DNA of 64,000 bases from assembly GCF_004211145.1 (NCBI RefSeq), contig NZ_SEBS01000008.1:1-64000 (forward strand), read 5' to 3'. A program made the translations under genes and the position numbers. The notes beneath the pieces are model-generated. The model was not told the DNA's origin, did not search any database, and saw nothing but the letters and a program-made list of their open reading frames with translations. Shown here piece by piece: positions 8,058 through 17,866 of this stretch; position 1 is the first letter of the stretch; every line of letters starts with the position of its first letter. Origin of the DNA: Flavobacterium sp. (GTDB lineage: Bacteria; Bacteroidota; Bacteroidia; Flavobacteriales; Flavobacteriaceae).

Positions 8058-9002
8058 TTAAAAGAATCGAGGTGATTTGTCGTAGCCTTTGCCACTGAGT
8101 CCGCTCAAATTCAAATCCCACAATAAAAATATCTCGTGCGTGCCCGAGTTGTAACTGCCCAGGTTCGTAAGCGTGTAATCGTATGAATACCCGAAACGCA
8201 GTTCAGGCGTGATATAAAAACCAGCGAGTCCCGCAATCGCATCATCGAGCCTGTATGCGACGCCGAGTTCGAATCGGTTGAACAACAACGTATTCGCCGT
8301 GAAATCAAATGCCATCGGAGCGCCTTTCACGCCTTTGGCCATCATCGCGGGCTTGAGTTTCACGTCGTCGCTGATGTCAAACACATAACCGCCCGTAAAG
8401 AAATAATGGATTTCCTCGACGCCGATGGTCGCGATCGCATCTTGGCGTTCAAGGTGTTTCGTGCGAAGTAAATTCGGGACTGAAAAACCTAGGTAATACT
8501 TGTCACTGAAGAAAAATGTTCCGACGCCGACATTCGGGAAAACGCGGTGGATGTTATTCGCAAAAGCCGGATCGGGATTCGTGTCCGAATATTGGAAACC
8601 GTTGAAGTTCGCATCGAAAAACGTCGCGCCTCCTTTCACTCCGAACGATAGTTTGTTGTTGTCCGACACGGGAATCACATACGCGACGTCGGCATAGAAA
8701 TTATTCTCTTTCACGACATCACCGATCTCATCACTCACGATCGAAATGCCCGCTTCCACTCTATTCGCAACCGGTGAATGTACGAACGCCGACACCGTTT
8801 TGGGCGCTCCGACGGCACCGACCCATTGGGTGCGATACAAACCACCGACGTTGATCGTGCCCGGAGTGTCGGTCGCATACGCCGGATTGATCACGCTCAT
8901 GTTATACATATAATGGGTAAACTGCGGATCTTGCTGCGCGCGCGAAACCGCCACCGCGAGCAGGAAAAACGTAAGGATTATATGTTTGATGTTCTTTCTC
9001 AT
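8058..9002 (-). CDS. PorP/SprF family T9SS outer-membrane protein
   Basis: 314 residues with a signal peptide ending AVSRAQ. The family hallmark QDPQFTHYMYNMSVINPAYA follows at once, then GGLYRTQWVGAVGAPKT. Alternating hydrophobic strands and an aromatic end (GYSYDYTLTNLGSYNSGTHEI) fit a beta-barrel of about 14 strands. SprF is required for secretion of the type B adhesin SprB, so this protein probably serves the giant protein encoded just upstream. Its ATG at 9002 abuts the stop codon of the giant gene, and its own stop lies two bases before the next start, so the three genes form one operon. Confidence 0.9.
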   Translation of the reverse strand: MRKNIKHIILTFFLLAVAVSRAQQDPQFTHYMYNMSVINPAYATDTPGTINVGGLYRTQWVGAVGAPKTVSAFVHSPVANRVEAGISIVSDEIGDVVKENNFYADVAYVIPVSDNNKLSFGVKGGATFFDANFNGFQYSDTNPDPAFANNIHRVFPNVGVGTFFFSDKYYLGFSVPNLLRTKHLERQDAIATIGVEEIHYFFTGGYVFDISDDVKLKPAMMAKGVKGAPMAFDFTANTLLFNRFELGVAYRLDDAIAGLAGFYITPELRFGYSYDYTLTNLGSYNSGTHEIFLLWDLNLSGLSGKGYDKSPRFF

Positions 9003-12000
9003 TTATCTGTTTAAATACACGCGGCCCTGCAATGGTTTGCGCACGCCGTCGTTAAATTCGAGAATCCAGAAATAGACGCCCGTCGGCAAGACGCTGCTGC
9101 CGATCTTCACGCCGCCCTGCGAGGCCGTTCCGTCCCAGTTCGGGATGCCCGCATTTCCTTTATATAGGATGTTTCCGTTCCTGTTGTAGATTTCGATTTT
9201 AAAATTCGGATAGACGTCGCGAATGTTCACGATGTCGAAATCGTCGTTGATGCCGTCGCCGTTCGGAGAAAAGCCGTCGGGAATGATGATGTCGTTGCAG
9301 ATCGTCAGGTCGACAGTGACCGCCAGACGGATTCCACCCGCACAACTCGATCCCGCGGCTTCGGCGTAATACGTCGTTCCGTGAACGAGCAGATCAGTCG
9401 GTGAATATGCGGTTCCGCCAGTCGGAGCGTTGTACCAGACCACGGCTTGACCGCCTTCGATATTCGCGCTCAAATCGGCGATCGTCGGGTTGTCGCGTCC
9501 GCAGAAACCTTCGCCATCGTCGATAAGCGTCGGCGTTTGGGAATCGACTACATTGAAATTCGTACCGCCAAAAACACTTCCGGTTCCGGTACAAGGTGAA
9601 TTTTCACCCGTAATCGTATCGATCGAAAGCGTTACCTGGCCGACGTTTACCAATTCGGTCGCCGGAATCTGGAACGTCGCGACGCCGCCCGTAAATGTAA
9701 CGGTCACGGTTCCGGAAACCGTGTTAGCTCCCGTGAGTTCGTACGTGAGCACGTAATTTCCATCGGCTATGTTCGGATCTGAAATCGAAACCGTCGAGGC
9801 TGTTCCGAGACAGGCATCGGAAGCCGTCGTCGTCGAATCGTTCAAATTCGGAGTCGGATTCACCGTGAAATTCGCTGAAATCGAAGTCGATGTATTTCCG
9901 CATGCCGTGCCTTGTCCGACTATGCTGTCGATCGTAATCGTATAATTTCCGGCCGACGCAAACGCCGACGCAGGAATCGTGAAACTTCCCTGTCCGCTCA
10001 TGATCGACACCAAACCGGAGTTTCCGTTCGCCGGCGTCAAGCCCGGGATCGTATAATTGAAAGTATAGTTTCCGTCGGGAATGCTCGTCGCGTTTCCGAT
10101 TACGACCACGACGTCGCTTCCGAAACAAACAGTCGAAGCCGTCAGGATCGCGCCCGCGAATGTCGGGAACGGATTCACGATGAATGTCGCCGACACTCCG
10201 GTAAGTGTTACGTCGCAACCCGACGCATTGTTCAGAATACTGTTGAATGTTATCGTCGTGCTTCCCAAATTAGGAAGGTTGGCGGCGTCGATCGTGATGC
10301 TGCCGTTGCCGCCCGCGATCGTTAGCAATACGGTTTGGGATGCGAGTATGTTGCTGCCGCTGAGCGTGTAATTGATCGTGTACGCGCCGTCGGCCATCGA
10401 TGAGAAGTTCACCGTCGCGCCTTGCCCGATACAAACCGGGGAAACCACTTGGATGTTCGCGTTCGTAAGAATCGGATTCGGCGTGATCGTCAGTTGGACG
10501 GTTTCGGCATCGGTTCCGCATGAATTCGCAATGGTATAGGTAAAGCTGTAGGTGCCGCTGTTGATCGTCGTAACATCAAGCGGATTCACGACCGTGATTC
10601 CATTTTGGTCGGTCCAGACGCCGCCGCTTTGCTCATTGTCGAGCAAGTTGTTCAAATCGAAAGTCCCGAACGACGGACAGATTATTTGTATTCCCGAGAA
10701 CGTTCCCGCGTTCGGCAAAGGATCGACCGTAACGGTAACCACCGACGTATCGGTCGTACACGGAGACGCGCCGCCGCTGACGGTATACGTAAACTGATAG
10801 GTTCCCGGACCAGCCGCCGATGGATTGAAAATCGTGCCGCTAAGCGCACCCGAACCATTGTCGTCGGTGAATGTCCCGGCGCCTTGAGTGCCGTCGAGTC
10901 CCGTGGTCAAATCTAAAGAGGTTACGGTGACACAGGCGTTGAGCGTTCCGTCGGCTCCCGCATTTGGAGACGTGAAAACCTGTACGGTAACGGTCGCGGT
11001 GTCCGTCGCGCATAATCCGCCGCCGACTGAGTATGTATAAATGCCGGCCGCATCGACTGTCGGATCGAAAACACCCGTGCCGCTCGCCAATGCCGGAGTC
11101 CAGGTTCCGCCCGCTTGAGGCGTTCCCGTCAGGAATTGGAACAAATCAGCCGGAGCGTAATTCGTACAGAAAATCGTGCTTCCGTCTCCGCCCGCATGGG
11201 GAACCGGATTGATGGTCACCGTTACGGTCGCCGTGTCGTTGTCGCAAGGCGCCGTTCCGACGAATGTATATGTGTAAACGCCCGGAGCATCGACGGCCGG
11301 ATTAAAAACGCCCGTGCCGCTCGCGAGTGCAGGCGACCAGGTTCCGCCAACTTGAGGCGTTCCGTTCAATTCGTCGAACAAATCCGCTGGCGGGCTGTTT
11401 TCGCAAAATGTAACTGAATTGTCTTCGCCAGCATCAGGTCCCGGAGTTACCGTGATTGTGATGGTTGCCGTATCATTCGGACAAGGCGCCGTTCCTGTCA
11501 ACGTATACGTATAAGTTCCCGCCGCATCAACCGCCGGATTGAAAACGCCGGTTCCGCTTGCAAGCGCTGGCGACCAAGTTCCGCCAGATTGGGCGTTCGG
11601 ACCAAGCAGCAGGAATAAATCCTGGGCGTCGGCATTCGAACAAATATTTAAAGTATTGTCGGTTCCTGCATTTGGCGGAGCCGTCAAAGTTACCGTGACA
11701 CTCGCCGTATCGCCCAGGCAAGTTCCCGATGGCGGAAGCGCGTACACATAGGTTCCGGCAGCATCGACGGCCGGGTTGAAAACGCCGGTTCCGCTCGCGA
11801 GTGCAGGCGTCCAGGTTCCGCCGGGTTGCGCCGTCGGACCGAGCAGAAGGAATAAATCCTGTGACGGACTGTTCGTACAGAATGCGGCGTTCGCAACGTC
11901 GTTTCCTGCATTCGGCGTCGGCGTGACCGTAACCGTAACCGAGCCTGTAACCGTTTGGCTACAACCCGGGCTTCCCGCAGTCATGACGCTTACTAAAGTG

Positions 12001-15000
12001 TAAGTCGAAGTTCCTGAGAGTGTCGGAGAAATCGTCGCCGTTCCCGCTGCATCGAGCGTAATCGTTTGGTTTGCGCCGTTGTTGACCGTGTATGTCACGA
12101 CCGCATTCGGCGTTCCCGTAAAAGTTATCGTCGCCGTTTGGCCCGTGCAGATCGTCGAACTCCCCGTGATCGCAATCGAAGCCGTCGGCAATTCCAGGAC
12201 CGTGATCACGACCGTTCCACTTATTGGTTGCGTACAAATCGCGCCCGTCAATGTCACGCTAACCAATGTAAATGTCGTTGTCGCCGTGTACGTATTCGTG
12301 ATTACCGCAGTTCCCGACGCGTTCAACGTAATTGTCTGGTTCGCGCCGTTGTTGATCGTATACGTAACGACTGCGTTCGGAGTTCCTGTAAATGTTACTG
12401 TCGCCGATTGTCCCGGACAGATCGTGGCATCGGCGCTGATGCTTGCCGTCGGCGCCGGCACGACCGTAATCGTAACTGTTCCCGTAACGGCTTGGCTACA
12501 GCCCGAAATCGACGCGCTTACCAATGTGTAAACCGTAGTCGCACCATACGTTTGCGTGATTGTCGCAGTTCCAGAGGCGTTCAGGGTAATCGTCTGATCG
12601 GCGCCACCATTTACCGTGTACGTCACGACAGCGTTCGGAGTTCCCGTAAATGTCACGGTCGCTTCCTGTCCCGGGCAAATCGTCGCGTTGGCGGCAATCG
12701 TGACCGTCGGAGGAGCGATTACCGTGATCGTCACCGTTCCTGAAACCGGTTGGCTACACGCCGGAGTTCCCGACGTCATCGCGCTGACCAGCGTATAAAC
12801 CGTCGTGGCCGTATAATTTTGTGTGATCGTCGCCGTTCCTGACGCGTCGAGAGTGATCGTCTGGTTCGGACCGTTGTTGACCGTGTACGTTACGATTGCA
12901 TTCGGCGTTCCCGTGAATGTCACGGTGGCTTGACCGTTCGGACAAACACTCGCATCAGACGAAATCGTAACTGTCGGAAGCGGAACGATCGTAATCGTCA
13001 CCGTTCCTGAAACCGGCTGCGTACAAGTGCTTGGAGCCGATGACGTAATGCTCACGAGCGTGAAAACCGTAGTCGTCGTATATGTATTCGTAATCGTCGC
13101 CGTTCCCGACGCGTTCAACACTATCGTTTGGTTCGGGCCGTTGTTGATCGTGTAGGTAACCGTAGCGTTCGGCGTTCCCGTGAACGTCACCGTGGCCGAT
13201 GCGCCCGGACAAATCGAAACGTCCTGTGAAATCGCAACCGTCGGCGGAGGCACGACCGTAATCACGACCGTTCCCGTAACATTTTGCGAACAACCTGAAA
13301 TTGAAGCACTGACCAATGTGTAGGTCGTAGTCGCCGAATACGTCTGCGTGATTGTCGCAGTTCCTGAAGCGTCAAGTGCTATGGTTTGACTCAGACCGTT
13401 GTTGACCGTATATGTTACGACTGCATTCGGAGTTCCGGTAAACGTGACGGTTGCCTGCTGGCCTGAACATATCGTCGTATTAGCTGAGATTGCAGCCGTC
13501 GGCAATTGAACGACGGTAATTGTGATCGTGCCCGAAATCGGCTGGATACAACCGTTAACCGCAGGATTCGAAATGCTTACCAGCGTATAGATCGTAGTCG
13601 CCGTATAGTTTTGTGTAATTGTCGCAATTCCCGAAGCGTTCAACGTGATCGTTTGGTTCGCGCCGTTGTTGACCGTGTACGTCACGACCGAATTCGGCGT
13701 TCCCGTAAACGTGACCGTCGCCGATTGTCCTGAACAAACCGTCGCGTCCTGCGTGATCGTAACCGTCGGCGGCTGAATCACGGTAATCGTAATCGTTCCC
13801 GTCACTGGTTGGCTGCAACTCGGTGTTCCCGACGACGCGACACTCACCAACGCATAAACCGTTGTCGCCGTATAAGCCTGCGTGATCGTAGCAGTTCCCG
13901 ACGCGTTCAACGTGATCGTTTGGGGCGCACCGCCGTTGACCGTGTACGTCACGACAGCGTTCGGAGTTCCCGTAAACGTAACGGTTGCCGACTGTCCCGA
14001 ACAAACCGTCGCGTTAGCCGATATCGTAGCTGTCGGCGGAGGTACGACCGTAATCACGACAGTTCCCGTAACCGGTTGCGCGCAACTTGGCGTTCCGGCT
14101 GAAATGACGCTGATCAGGTTGAACGTCGTCGTCGCCGTATACGTATTGGTTACCGTCGCCGTTCCCGAAGCGTTCAAAACTATCGTCTGGTTGGGGCCGT
14201 TATTGATCGTGTAAGTAACCGTGGCGTTCGGAGTTCCCGTAAAAGTCACGGTCGCGCTCTGTCCGGAACAGATCGTTTGATTCGAGGTGATCGCAACCGT
14301 CGGAAGTGGCAAGACCGTAATCGTAATCGTTCCTGAAACGGGCTGCGTACATGCCGTCTGTCCCGATGTCGAGACGCTTACCAATGTGTAAACAGTAGTC
14401 GTGGTGTACGTTTGTGTAATCGTGGCGATGCCCGACGCGTTCAATGTGATCGTCTGGTTCGCGCCACCGTTGACAGTGTACGTGATGATCGCATTCGGCG
14501 TTCCCGTAAACGTCACGGTCGCTTGTCCATTCGGGCAAACCGTAGCCGATTGTGTGATTGCGGCAGTCGGCGGCTGAATAACGGTAATCGTAACCGAAGA
14601 ATTCAAGACTGCGCTACAAGAAGGCGTTCCAGTCGTTGCGATTCCGGTAAGCGTGATGATCGTCGTAGTCGTGTAATTCGCTGTGATCACCGCAGTTCCC
14701 GACGTATTCAACGTAATTGTCTGAGCCGAACCGCCGTTCACCGTGTATGTTACCGTAGCATTCGGAGTTCCCGTGATCGTGACCGTCGCCGATTGTCCCG
14801 AACAGACGCTCACGTTCGACGCGATCGTAGCCGTCGGAATCGGAGCGACCGTTATCGTAATCGAACCCGTAAGTGTTTGCGTGCAACTTGTCGTTCCCGC
14901 CGACGCCACGCTTACAAGCGTATAAACCGCGGTCGTCGTGTAGGTTTGCGTGATCGTGGCCGTGCCCGACGCGTTGAGTAAAATCGTTTGGTTTGCGCCG

Positions 15001-16154
15001 CCGTTCACCGTGTACGTGACCGTCGCATTCGGAGTTCCCGTAAACGTGACCGTCGCTTGTTGACCCGAACATATCGTCGAATTCGCGGCAATCGTCGCCG
15101 TCGGCATAGGTAGAATTGTGATCGTGACCGTCGCATCGTCCTGAGGACAAGTCGTCGAACCCACCGAATACGTGAAAACATACGGACTTCCGGCAACCGT
15201 AAGCGAGGAAACATCCAACGTACCCAAATTGCCGTTCGTGGTAGCGACCGGACCGGTCCATGTTCCCGTATTGTCGGGAGAACCGCCCAGGAATGAGAAT
15301 AGATTTATGGGTGCTGTCGTGGCGACGAGGTTCTCGCAAAGTTGGAAGACGCCATCGGTTCCCGCATTGTTCGGAGCTACGATATCTACCGTGACTTCAA
15401 GCCTGTTGATGCTCTCGCAAGGCGGATCGACCGTCGTGGCATAATAACTTTCCCCATCGACAAGCGGCGTACTCAAAGCCAACGGCACGGCCGACGATAT
15501 TGTCGCGTACCAGTTGTAACCGCTGCCTGAAGGCTGAAGGTTTGCGATTGTTGGCGTAGCGCCTCCGCAAAACTGTTGGATTGCAGGTCCAGTAGGAACC
15601 GGAACGACACCGACGTTTACGAATACCGACAGTCGGGATGTGCGGCAACCTGTATTGGGATTGGTCTGGCTCGCGTAATAGATCGTGTTATCGGTAAGGA
15701 CCGTGGTTGACGGCAATGGCGTGACGCTTCCCGGAGAATTGTACCATTCGACGTTATTTCCCGTCGCCTGAAGATTTGCGATCGTGGCATTCGCAGCATT
15801 GTCGACGCAGACACCTTGAAAATTCAAACCGGTTGGCGGGCCGTAAATCGTGACGATCACGCTTGGTCGAGGTGAACATGAATTTACGGTACTGTCGGCG
15901 AAATAATCTTCACCGTTTACCAAACCGTCGCCGGCAGCAAGCGGCGTTGTCGAGGTAGCGGTGGCATACCAAACGATTCCCCCGCCGTTGTTTGTCGCAA
16001 CCAAACTCGACACGGTCGGCGATTGGATGTCGCAGAACGATTGTGCCGTATTCGCTATCGTCGGACACTGCGCCAATGCAGGAGCCGCACCGGCAAAAAA
16101 GCAGAGACAGGCAAATAAAAAATATATCTTTTTAACAAGAGTAGTATTCCACAT
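9003..16154 (-). CDS. Giant secreted repeat adhesin with T9SS type B (gliding-motility-associated) C-terminal domain
   Basis: 2383 residues. ATG 16154 is chosen because the two extra upstream codons need a TTG start. The signal peptide ends PALAQ. About 30-350: Ig/SprB-like modules with paired Cys and repeated WYATATS or WYNSPGS motifs. About 353-1410: twelve ~89-residue modules (PTxxI, CxGQxATVTFTGTPN, VTYTVNNG, TxTYTLVS, SGTITITV). About 1411-1900: six ~80-residue modules starting PNAG and containing GGTWTPALASGTGVFNP. About 1900-2210: three longer Ig-like modules (GATVNFSSMADGAYTINY). The last ~95 residues, from IIIPDGFSPNGDGINDDF, are the CHU_C/type B sorting domain. Known relatives are cell-surface adhesins such as SprB. 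The mature protein is Thr/Val-rich and nearly free of lysine, as expected for an extracellular beta-rich fibre. Confidence 0.9.
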   Translation of the reverse strand: MWNTTLVKKIYFLFACLCFFAGAAPALAQCPTIANTAQSFCDIQSPTVSSLVATNNGGGIVWYATATSTTPLAAGDGLVNGEDYFADSTVNSCSPRPSVIVTIYGPPTGLNFQGVCVDNAANATIANLQATGNNVEWYNSPGSVTPLPSTTVLTDNTIYYASQTNPNTGCRTSRLSVFVNVGVVPVPTGPAIQQFCGGATPTIANLQPSGSGYNWYATISSAVPLALSTPLVDGESYYATTVDPPCESINRLEVTVDIVAPNNAGTDGVFQLCENLVATTAPINLFSFLGGSPDNTGTWTGPVATTNGNLGTLDVSSLTVAGSPYVFTYSVGSTTCPQDDATVTITILPMPTATIAANSTICSGQQATVTFTGTPNATVTYTVNGGANQTILLNASGTATITQTYTTTAVYTLVSVASAGTTSCTQTLTGSITITVAPIPTATIASNVSVCSGQSATVTITGTPNATVTYTVNGGSAQTITLNTSGTAVITANYTTTTIITLTGIATTGTPSCSAVLNSSVTITVIQPPTAAITQSATVCPNGQATVTFTGTPNAIITYTVNGGANQTITLNASGIATITQTYTTTTVYTLVSVSTSGQTACTQPVSGTITITVLPLPTVAITSNQTICSGQSATVTFTGTPNATVTYTINNGPNQTIVLNASGTATVTNTYTATTTFNLISVISAGTPSCAQPVTGTVVITVVPPPTATISANATVCSGQSATVTFTGTPNAVVTYTVNGGAPQTITLNASGTATITQAYTATTVYALVSVASSGTPSCSQPVTGTITITVIQPPTVTITQDATVCSGQSATVTFTGTPNSVVTYTVNNGANQTITLNASGIATITQNYTATTIYTLVSISNPAVNGCIQPISGTITITVVQLPTAAISANTTICSGQQATVTFTGTPNAVVTYTVNNGLSQTIALDASGTATITQTYSATTTYTLVSASISGCSQNVTGTVVITVVPPPTVAISQDVSICPGASATVTFTGTPNATVTYTINNGPNQTIVLNASGTATITNTYTTTTVFTLVSITSSAPSTCTQPVSGTVTITIVPLPTVTISSDASVCPNGQATVTFTGTPNAIVTYTVNNGPNQTITLDASGTATITQNYTATTVYTLVSAMTSGTPACSQPVSGTVTITVIAPPTVTIAANATICPGQEATVTFTGTPNAVVTYTVNGGADQTITLNASGTATITQTYGATTVYTLVSASISGCSQAVTGTVTITVVPAPTASISADATICPGQSATVTFTGTPNAVVTYTINNGANQTITLNASGTAVITNTYTATTTFTLVSVTLTGAICTQPISGTVVITVLELPTASIAITGSSTICTGQTATITFTGTPNAVVTYTVNNGANQTITLDAAGTATISPTLSGTSTYTLVSVMTAGSPGCSQTVTGSVTVTVTPTPNAGNDVANAAFCTNSPSQDLFLLLGPTAQPGGTWTPALASGTGVFNPAVDAAGTYVYALPPSGTCLGDTASVTVTLTAPPNAGTDNTLNICSNADAQDLFLLLGPNAQSGGTWSPALASGTGVFNPAVDAAGTYTYTLTGTAPCPNDTATITITVTPGPDAGEDNSVTFCENSPPADLFDELNGTPQVGGTWSPALASGTGVFNPAVDAPGVYTYTFVGTAPCDNDTATVTVTINPVPHAGGDGSTIFCTNYAPADLFQFLTGTPQAGGTWTPALASGTGVFDPTVDAAGIYTYSVGGGLCATDTATVTVQVFTSPNAGADGTLNACVTVTSLDLTTGLDGTQGAGTFTDDNGSGALSGTIFNPSAAGPGTYQFTYTVSGGASPCTTDTSVVTVTVDPLPNAGTFSGIQIICPSFGTFDLNNLLDNEQSGGVWTDQNGITVVNPLDVTTINSGTYSFTYTIANSCGTDAETVQLTITPNPILTNANIQVVSPVCIGQGATVNFSSMADGAYTINYTLSGSNILASQTVLLTIAGGNGSITIDAANLPNLGSTTITFNSILNNASGCDVTLTGVSATFIVNPFPTFAGAILTASTVCFGSDVVVVIGNATSIPDGNYTFNYTIPGLTPANGNSGLVSIMSGQGSFTIPASAFASAGNYTITIDSIVGQGTACGNTSTSISANFTVNPTPNLNDSTTTASDACLGTASTVSISDPNIADGNYVLTYELTGANTVSGTVTVTFTGGVATFQIPATELVNVGQVTLSIDTITGENSPCTGTGSVFGGTNFNVVDSQTPTLIDDGEGFCGRDNPTIADLSANIEGGQAVVWYNAPTGGTAYSPTDLLVHGTTYYAEAAGSSCAGGIRLAVTVDLTICNDIIIPDGFSPNGDGINDDFDIVNIRDVYPNFKIEIYNRNGNILYKGNAGIPNWDGTASQGGVKIGSSVLPTGVYFWILEFNDGVRKPLQGRVYLNR
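10440..11925 (-). repeat. Six tandem ~240-bp coding repeats (PNAG modules) in the adhesin gene
   Basis: Modules begin PNAG, PDAG or PHAG followed by a Cys. Four of them share GGTWxPALASGTGVFNPxVDA almost unchanged and the last two are diverged. They follow the 89-residue modules without a linker. Confidence 0.75.
11925..15110 (-). repeat. Twelve tandem ~267-bp coding repeats in the adhesin gene
   Basis: Anchoring on the codons for TYTVN, successive copies begin at about 15011, 14744, 14477 and 14210, a period of 267 bp (89 residues). The array runs over about 3.2 kb, so twelve units fit. Protein copies vary mainly at the PTxxI start and the loop before SG(T/S)ITITV. Such arrays change length by recombination. 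Confidence 0.85.
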
Positions 16155-16160
16155 AAGCAA

Positions 16161-16446
16161 TATTGGCGCAATTTTTTCTCGGTTTATTCCGATGGCACAT
16201 TAGCAAACTCCTCAAAACATTGATTTGCAGACGTTTCACACTCTGGAATCTTTCAAAAATCGTCCGAACCGAAAATCCATACAAAAGCTAATATTACTCA
16301 AAATACTTGTCGACGAAATTTTAGCGTCTCCAATCTTATGAACAAAATCATTAACAGGATTTTAACCCGATTCAGTAGGTCTGGGCAGATTTTGGGGCAC
16401 AAAAAAAGCCGGCGTTAACCGACTCAAATGTACTACTTTTCGCAAA
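16161..16446. other. Intergenic region without a gene
   Basis: 286 bases between the small secreted protein gene and the adhesin operon. It holds the terminator at 16401-16425. No exact TAnnTTTG promoter was found ahead of the adhesin start. Confidence 0.5.
16401..16425 (-). terminator. Rho-independent terminator of the subtilase operon
   Basis: On the minus strand GTCGG TTAACG CCGGC is followed by a run of seven T, downstream of the stop at 16447. The stem is short and includes one G-T pair. Confidence 0.5.
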
Positions 16447-16914
16447 TTATTTCACTTCGATATTTTTATCGGGAAAATTATTTATGTTGTACATCAAAAC
16501 CACATCTTGTGTCGTGATATACAACTGCTTACGGTTGTTCTGTTTTTTTCGCGTGATGAACGAGATCGTGAACGGACGCCCGTCGTCGTCGGTACAACTG
16601 AACGGATAAATCAAATCTTCGTCGTTTTCCTTGACTTGCTCATAGTTCAAAATATCAAACAATTGCACTTCCTGAGAGTACACGATGATGCGCCCTTTTT
16701 TGGTATCGAGTGTCACGACGAGCGACGTCGGTTTTAGTTCTGACCAGCCGCCCCATTTTCCATTCGGGTCGCGTTCCATGACGCTGTAACCCGTCGTCAG
16801 AAATTTGAAGACGCTCTTGGGATCAGCTTGCCCCTGTGGCGTTTCCTGTGCCTGGATGACTCCAATTCCGAGTAGAAAAAGCACGAATGCTACGATGATT
16901 TTTGGTTTTGACAT
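16447..16914 (-). CDS. Small secreted protein of unknown function
   Basis: 155 residues with a signal peptide ending GIGVIQAQ. I do not recognise the family. The mature part is mixed: FLTTGYSVMERDPNGKWGGW at 39-58, a strand-rich centre (SLVVTLDTKKGRIIVYSQE), then FSCTDDDGRPFTISFITRKK and a C-terminal LYITTQDVVLMYNIN. It looks like a compact beta-rich periplasmic or secreted protein. Its ATG lies one base after the stop of the nitronate monooxygenase gene, so the two are surely co-transcribed, but a joint function is not known. Confidence 0.7.
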   Translation of the reverse strand: MSKPKIIVAFVLFLLGIGVIQAQETPQGQADPKSVFKFLTTGYSVMERDPNGKWGGWSELKPTSLVVTLDTKKGRIIVYSQEVQLFDILNYEQVKENDEDLIYPFSCTDDDGRPFTISFITRKKQNNRKQLYITTQDVVLMYNINNFPDKNIEVK

Positions 16915-16915
16915 C

Positions 16916-17863
16916 TTATTGTAAATTCAGTTTTGACATATCTTGTTTGGCCGATTCGAATTCCGAAATCATGTCCGAAACGATCTGAGCGGCCGGTTTG
17001 ACATCGCGGATCAGTCCCGAAATTTGGCCGATCTCGAGTTCGCCCTCGTGCAAATCGCCTTCAAACATACCTTTTTTTGCGCGCGCTCGGCCGAGTAATA
17101 CTTTTAAATCGTCAATTGTGGGTGATTTAGTATACAAGTCGACCACATCGTGAAAAAATTTATTCTTGATCAGGCGGACCGGCGCCAATTCCTTGAGCGT
17201 CACGTGGGTTTCGCCTTCCTGCGAATCGACAATAGCCTTTTTGAAATTTTTATGGGCCGACGATTCGTCCGACGCCGCGAAACGACTCCCGACCTGAACG
17301 CCGTCGGCACCCAGGACCATTGCCGCGAGCATGCCTTTCCCTGTTGCGATTCCTCCGGCTGCGATGAGTGGAATCGCAATCTTTTCGCGCACCATCGGAA
17401 TCAATGTCAGCGTCGTGGTTTCCTCACGTCCGTTGTGTCCGCCGGCTTCAAAACCTTCGGCGACCACGGCGTCGACTCCGGCTTCCTGGGCTTTGAGTGC
17501 GAATTTGGAACTGCTCACGACGTGCACGACCGTGATGCCTTTTTCCTTGAGAAATGACGTATATGTTTTTGGATTTCCAGCCGATGTGAACACGATTTTT
17601 ACTCCTTCCTCGACGATGATGTCCATTATTTCCTCGAGATTCGGATACAGCATCGGAACGTTTACGCCAAACGGTTTATCGGTTGATTTTTTACATTTTT
17701 GGATGTGTTCGCGCAGCACGTCGGGATACATCGAACCTGCGCCGATCAAGCCTAAACCGCCGGCATTACTTACCGCGCTTGCCAATTTGTAGCCGCTGTT
17801 CCAGATCATTCCGCCTTGGACGATCGGATATTTTATTTTAAAAAGCTCGCAAATCCTGTTCAT
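16916..17863 (-). CDS. Nitronate monooxygenase / 2-nitropropane dioxygenase-like flavoprotein
   Basis: 315 residues, a soluble TIM barrel. Family landmarks are KIKYPIVQGGMIW at the N-terminus, GLGLIGAGSMYP, VVAEGFEAGGHNG (with the active-site-region His) and PLIAAGGIATGKGMLAAMVLGADGVQVGSRF, which holds the FMN phosphate. Members oxidise alkyl nitronates or act as enoyl reductases (FabK-like); the sequence alone does not decide. Three bases separate it from the upstream subtilase gene and one base from the next gene. That is an odd operon pairing of a cytoplasmic flavoenzyme with two exported proteins. Confidence 0.85.
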   Translation of the reverse strand: MNRICELFKIKYPIVQGGMIWNSGYKLASAVSNAGGLGLIGAGSMYPDVLREHIQKCKKSTDKPFGVNVPMLYPNLEEIMDIIVEEGVKIVFTSAGNPKTYTSFLKEKGITVVHVVSSSKFALKAQEAGVDAVVAEGFEAGGHNGREETTTLTLIPMVREKIAIPLIAAGGIATGKGMLAAMVLGADGVQVGSRFAASDESSAHKNFKKAIVDSQEGETHVTLKELAPVRLIKNKFFHDVVDLYTKSPTIDDLKVLLGRARAKKGMFEGDLHEGELEIGQISGLIRDVKPAAQIVSDMISEFESAKQDMSKLNLQ

Positions 17864-17866
17864 AGG

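Noticed and set aside
11925..15110. Many short open frames on both strands, and CRISPR-like periodicity
   Set aside because: The periodicity is 267 bp and in frame with one large gene. The other frames are shadows of the repeated coding sequence, and there are no short identical repeats with unique spacers.
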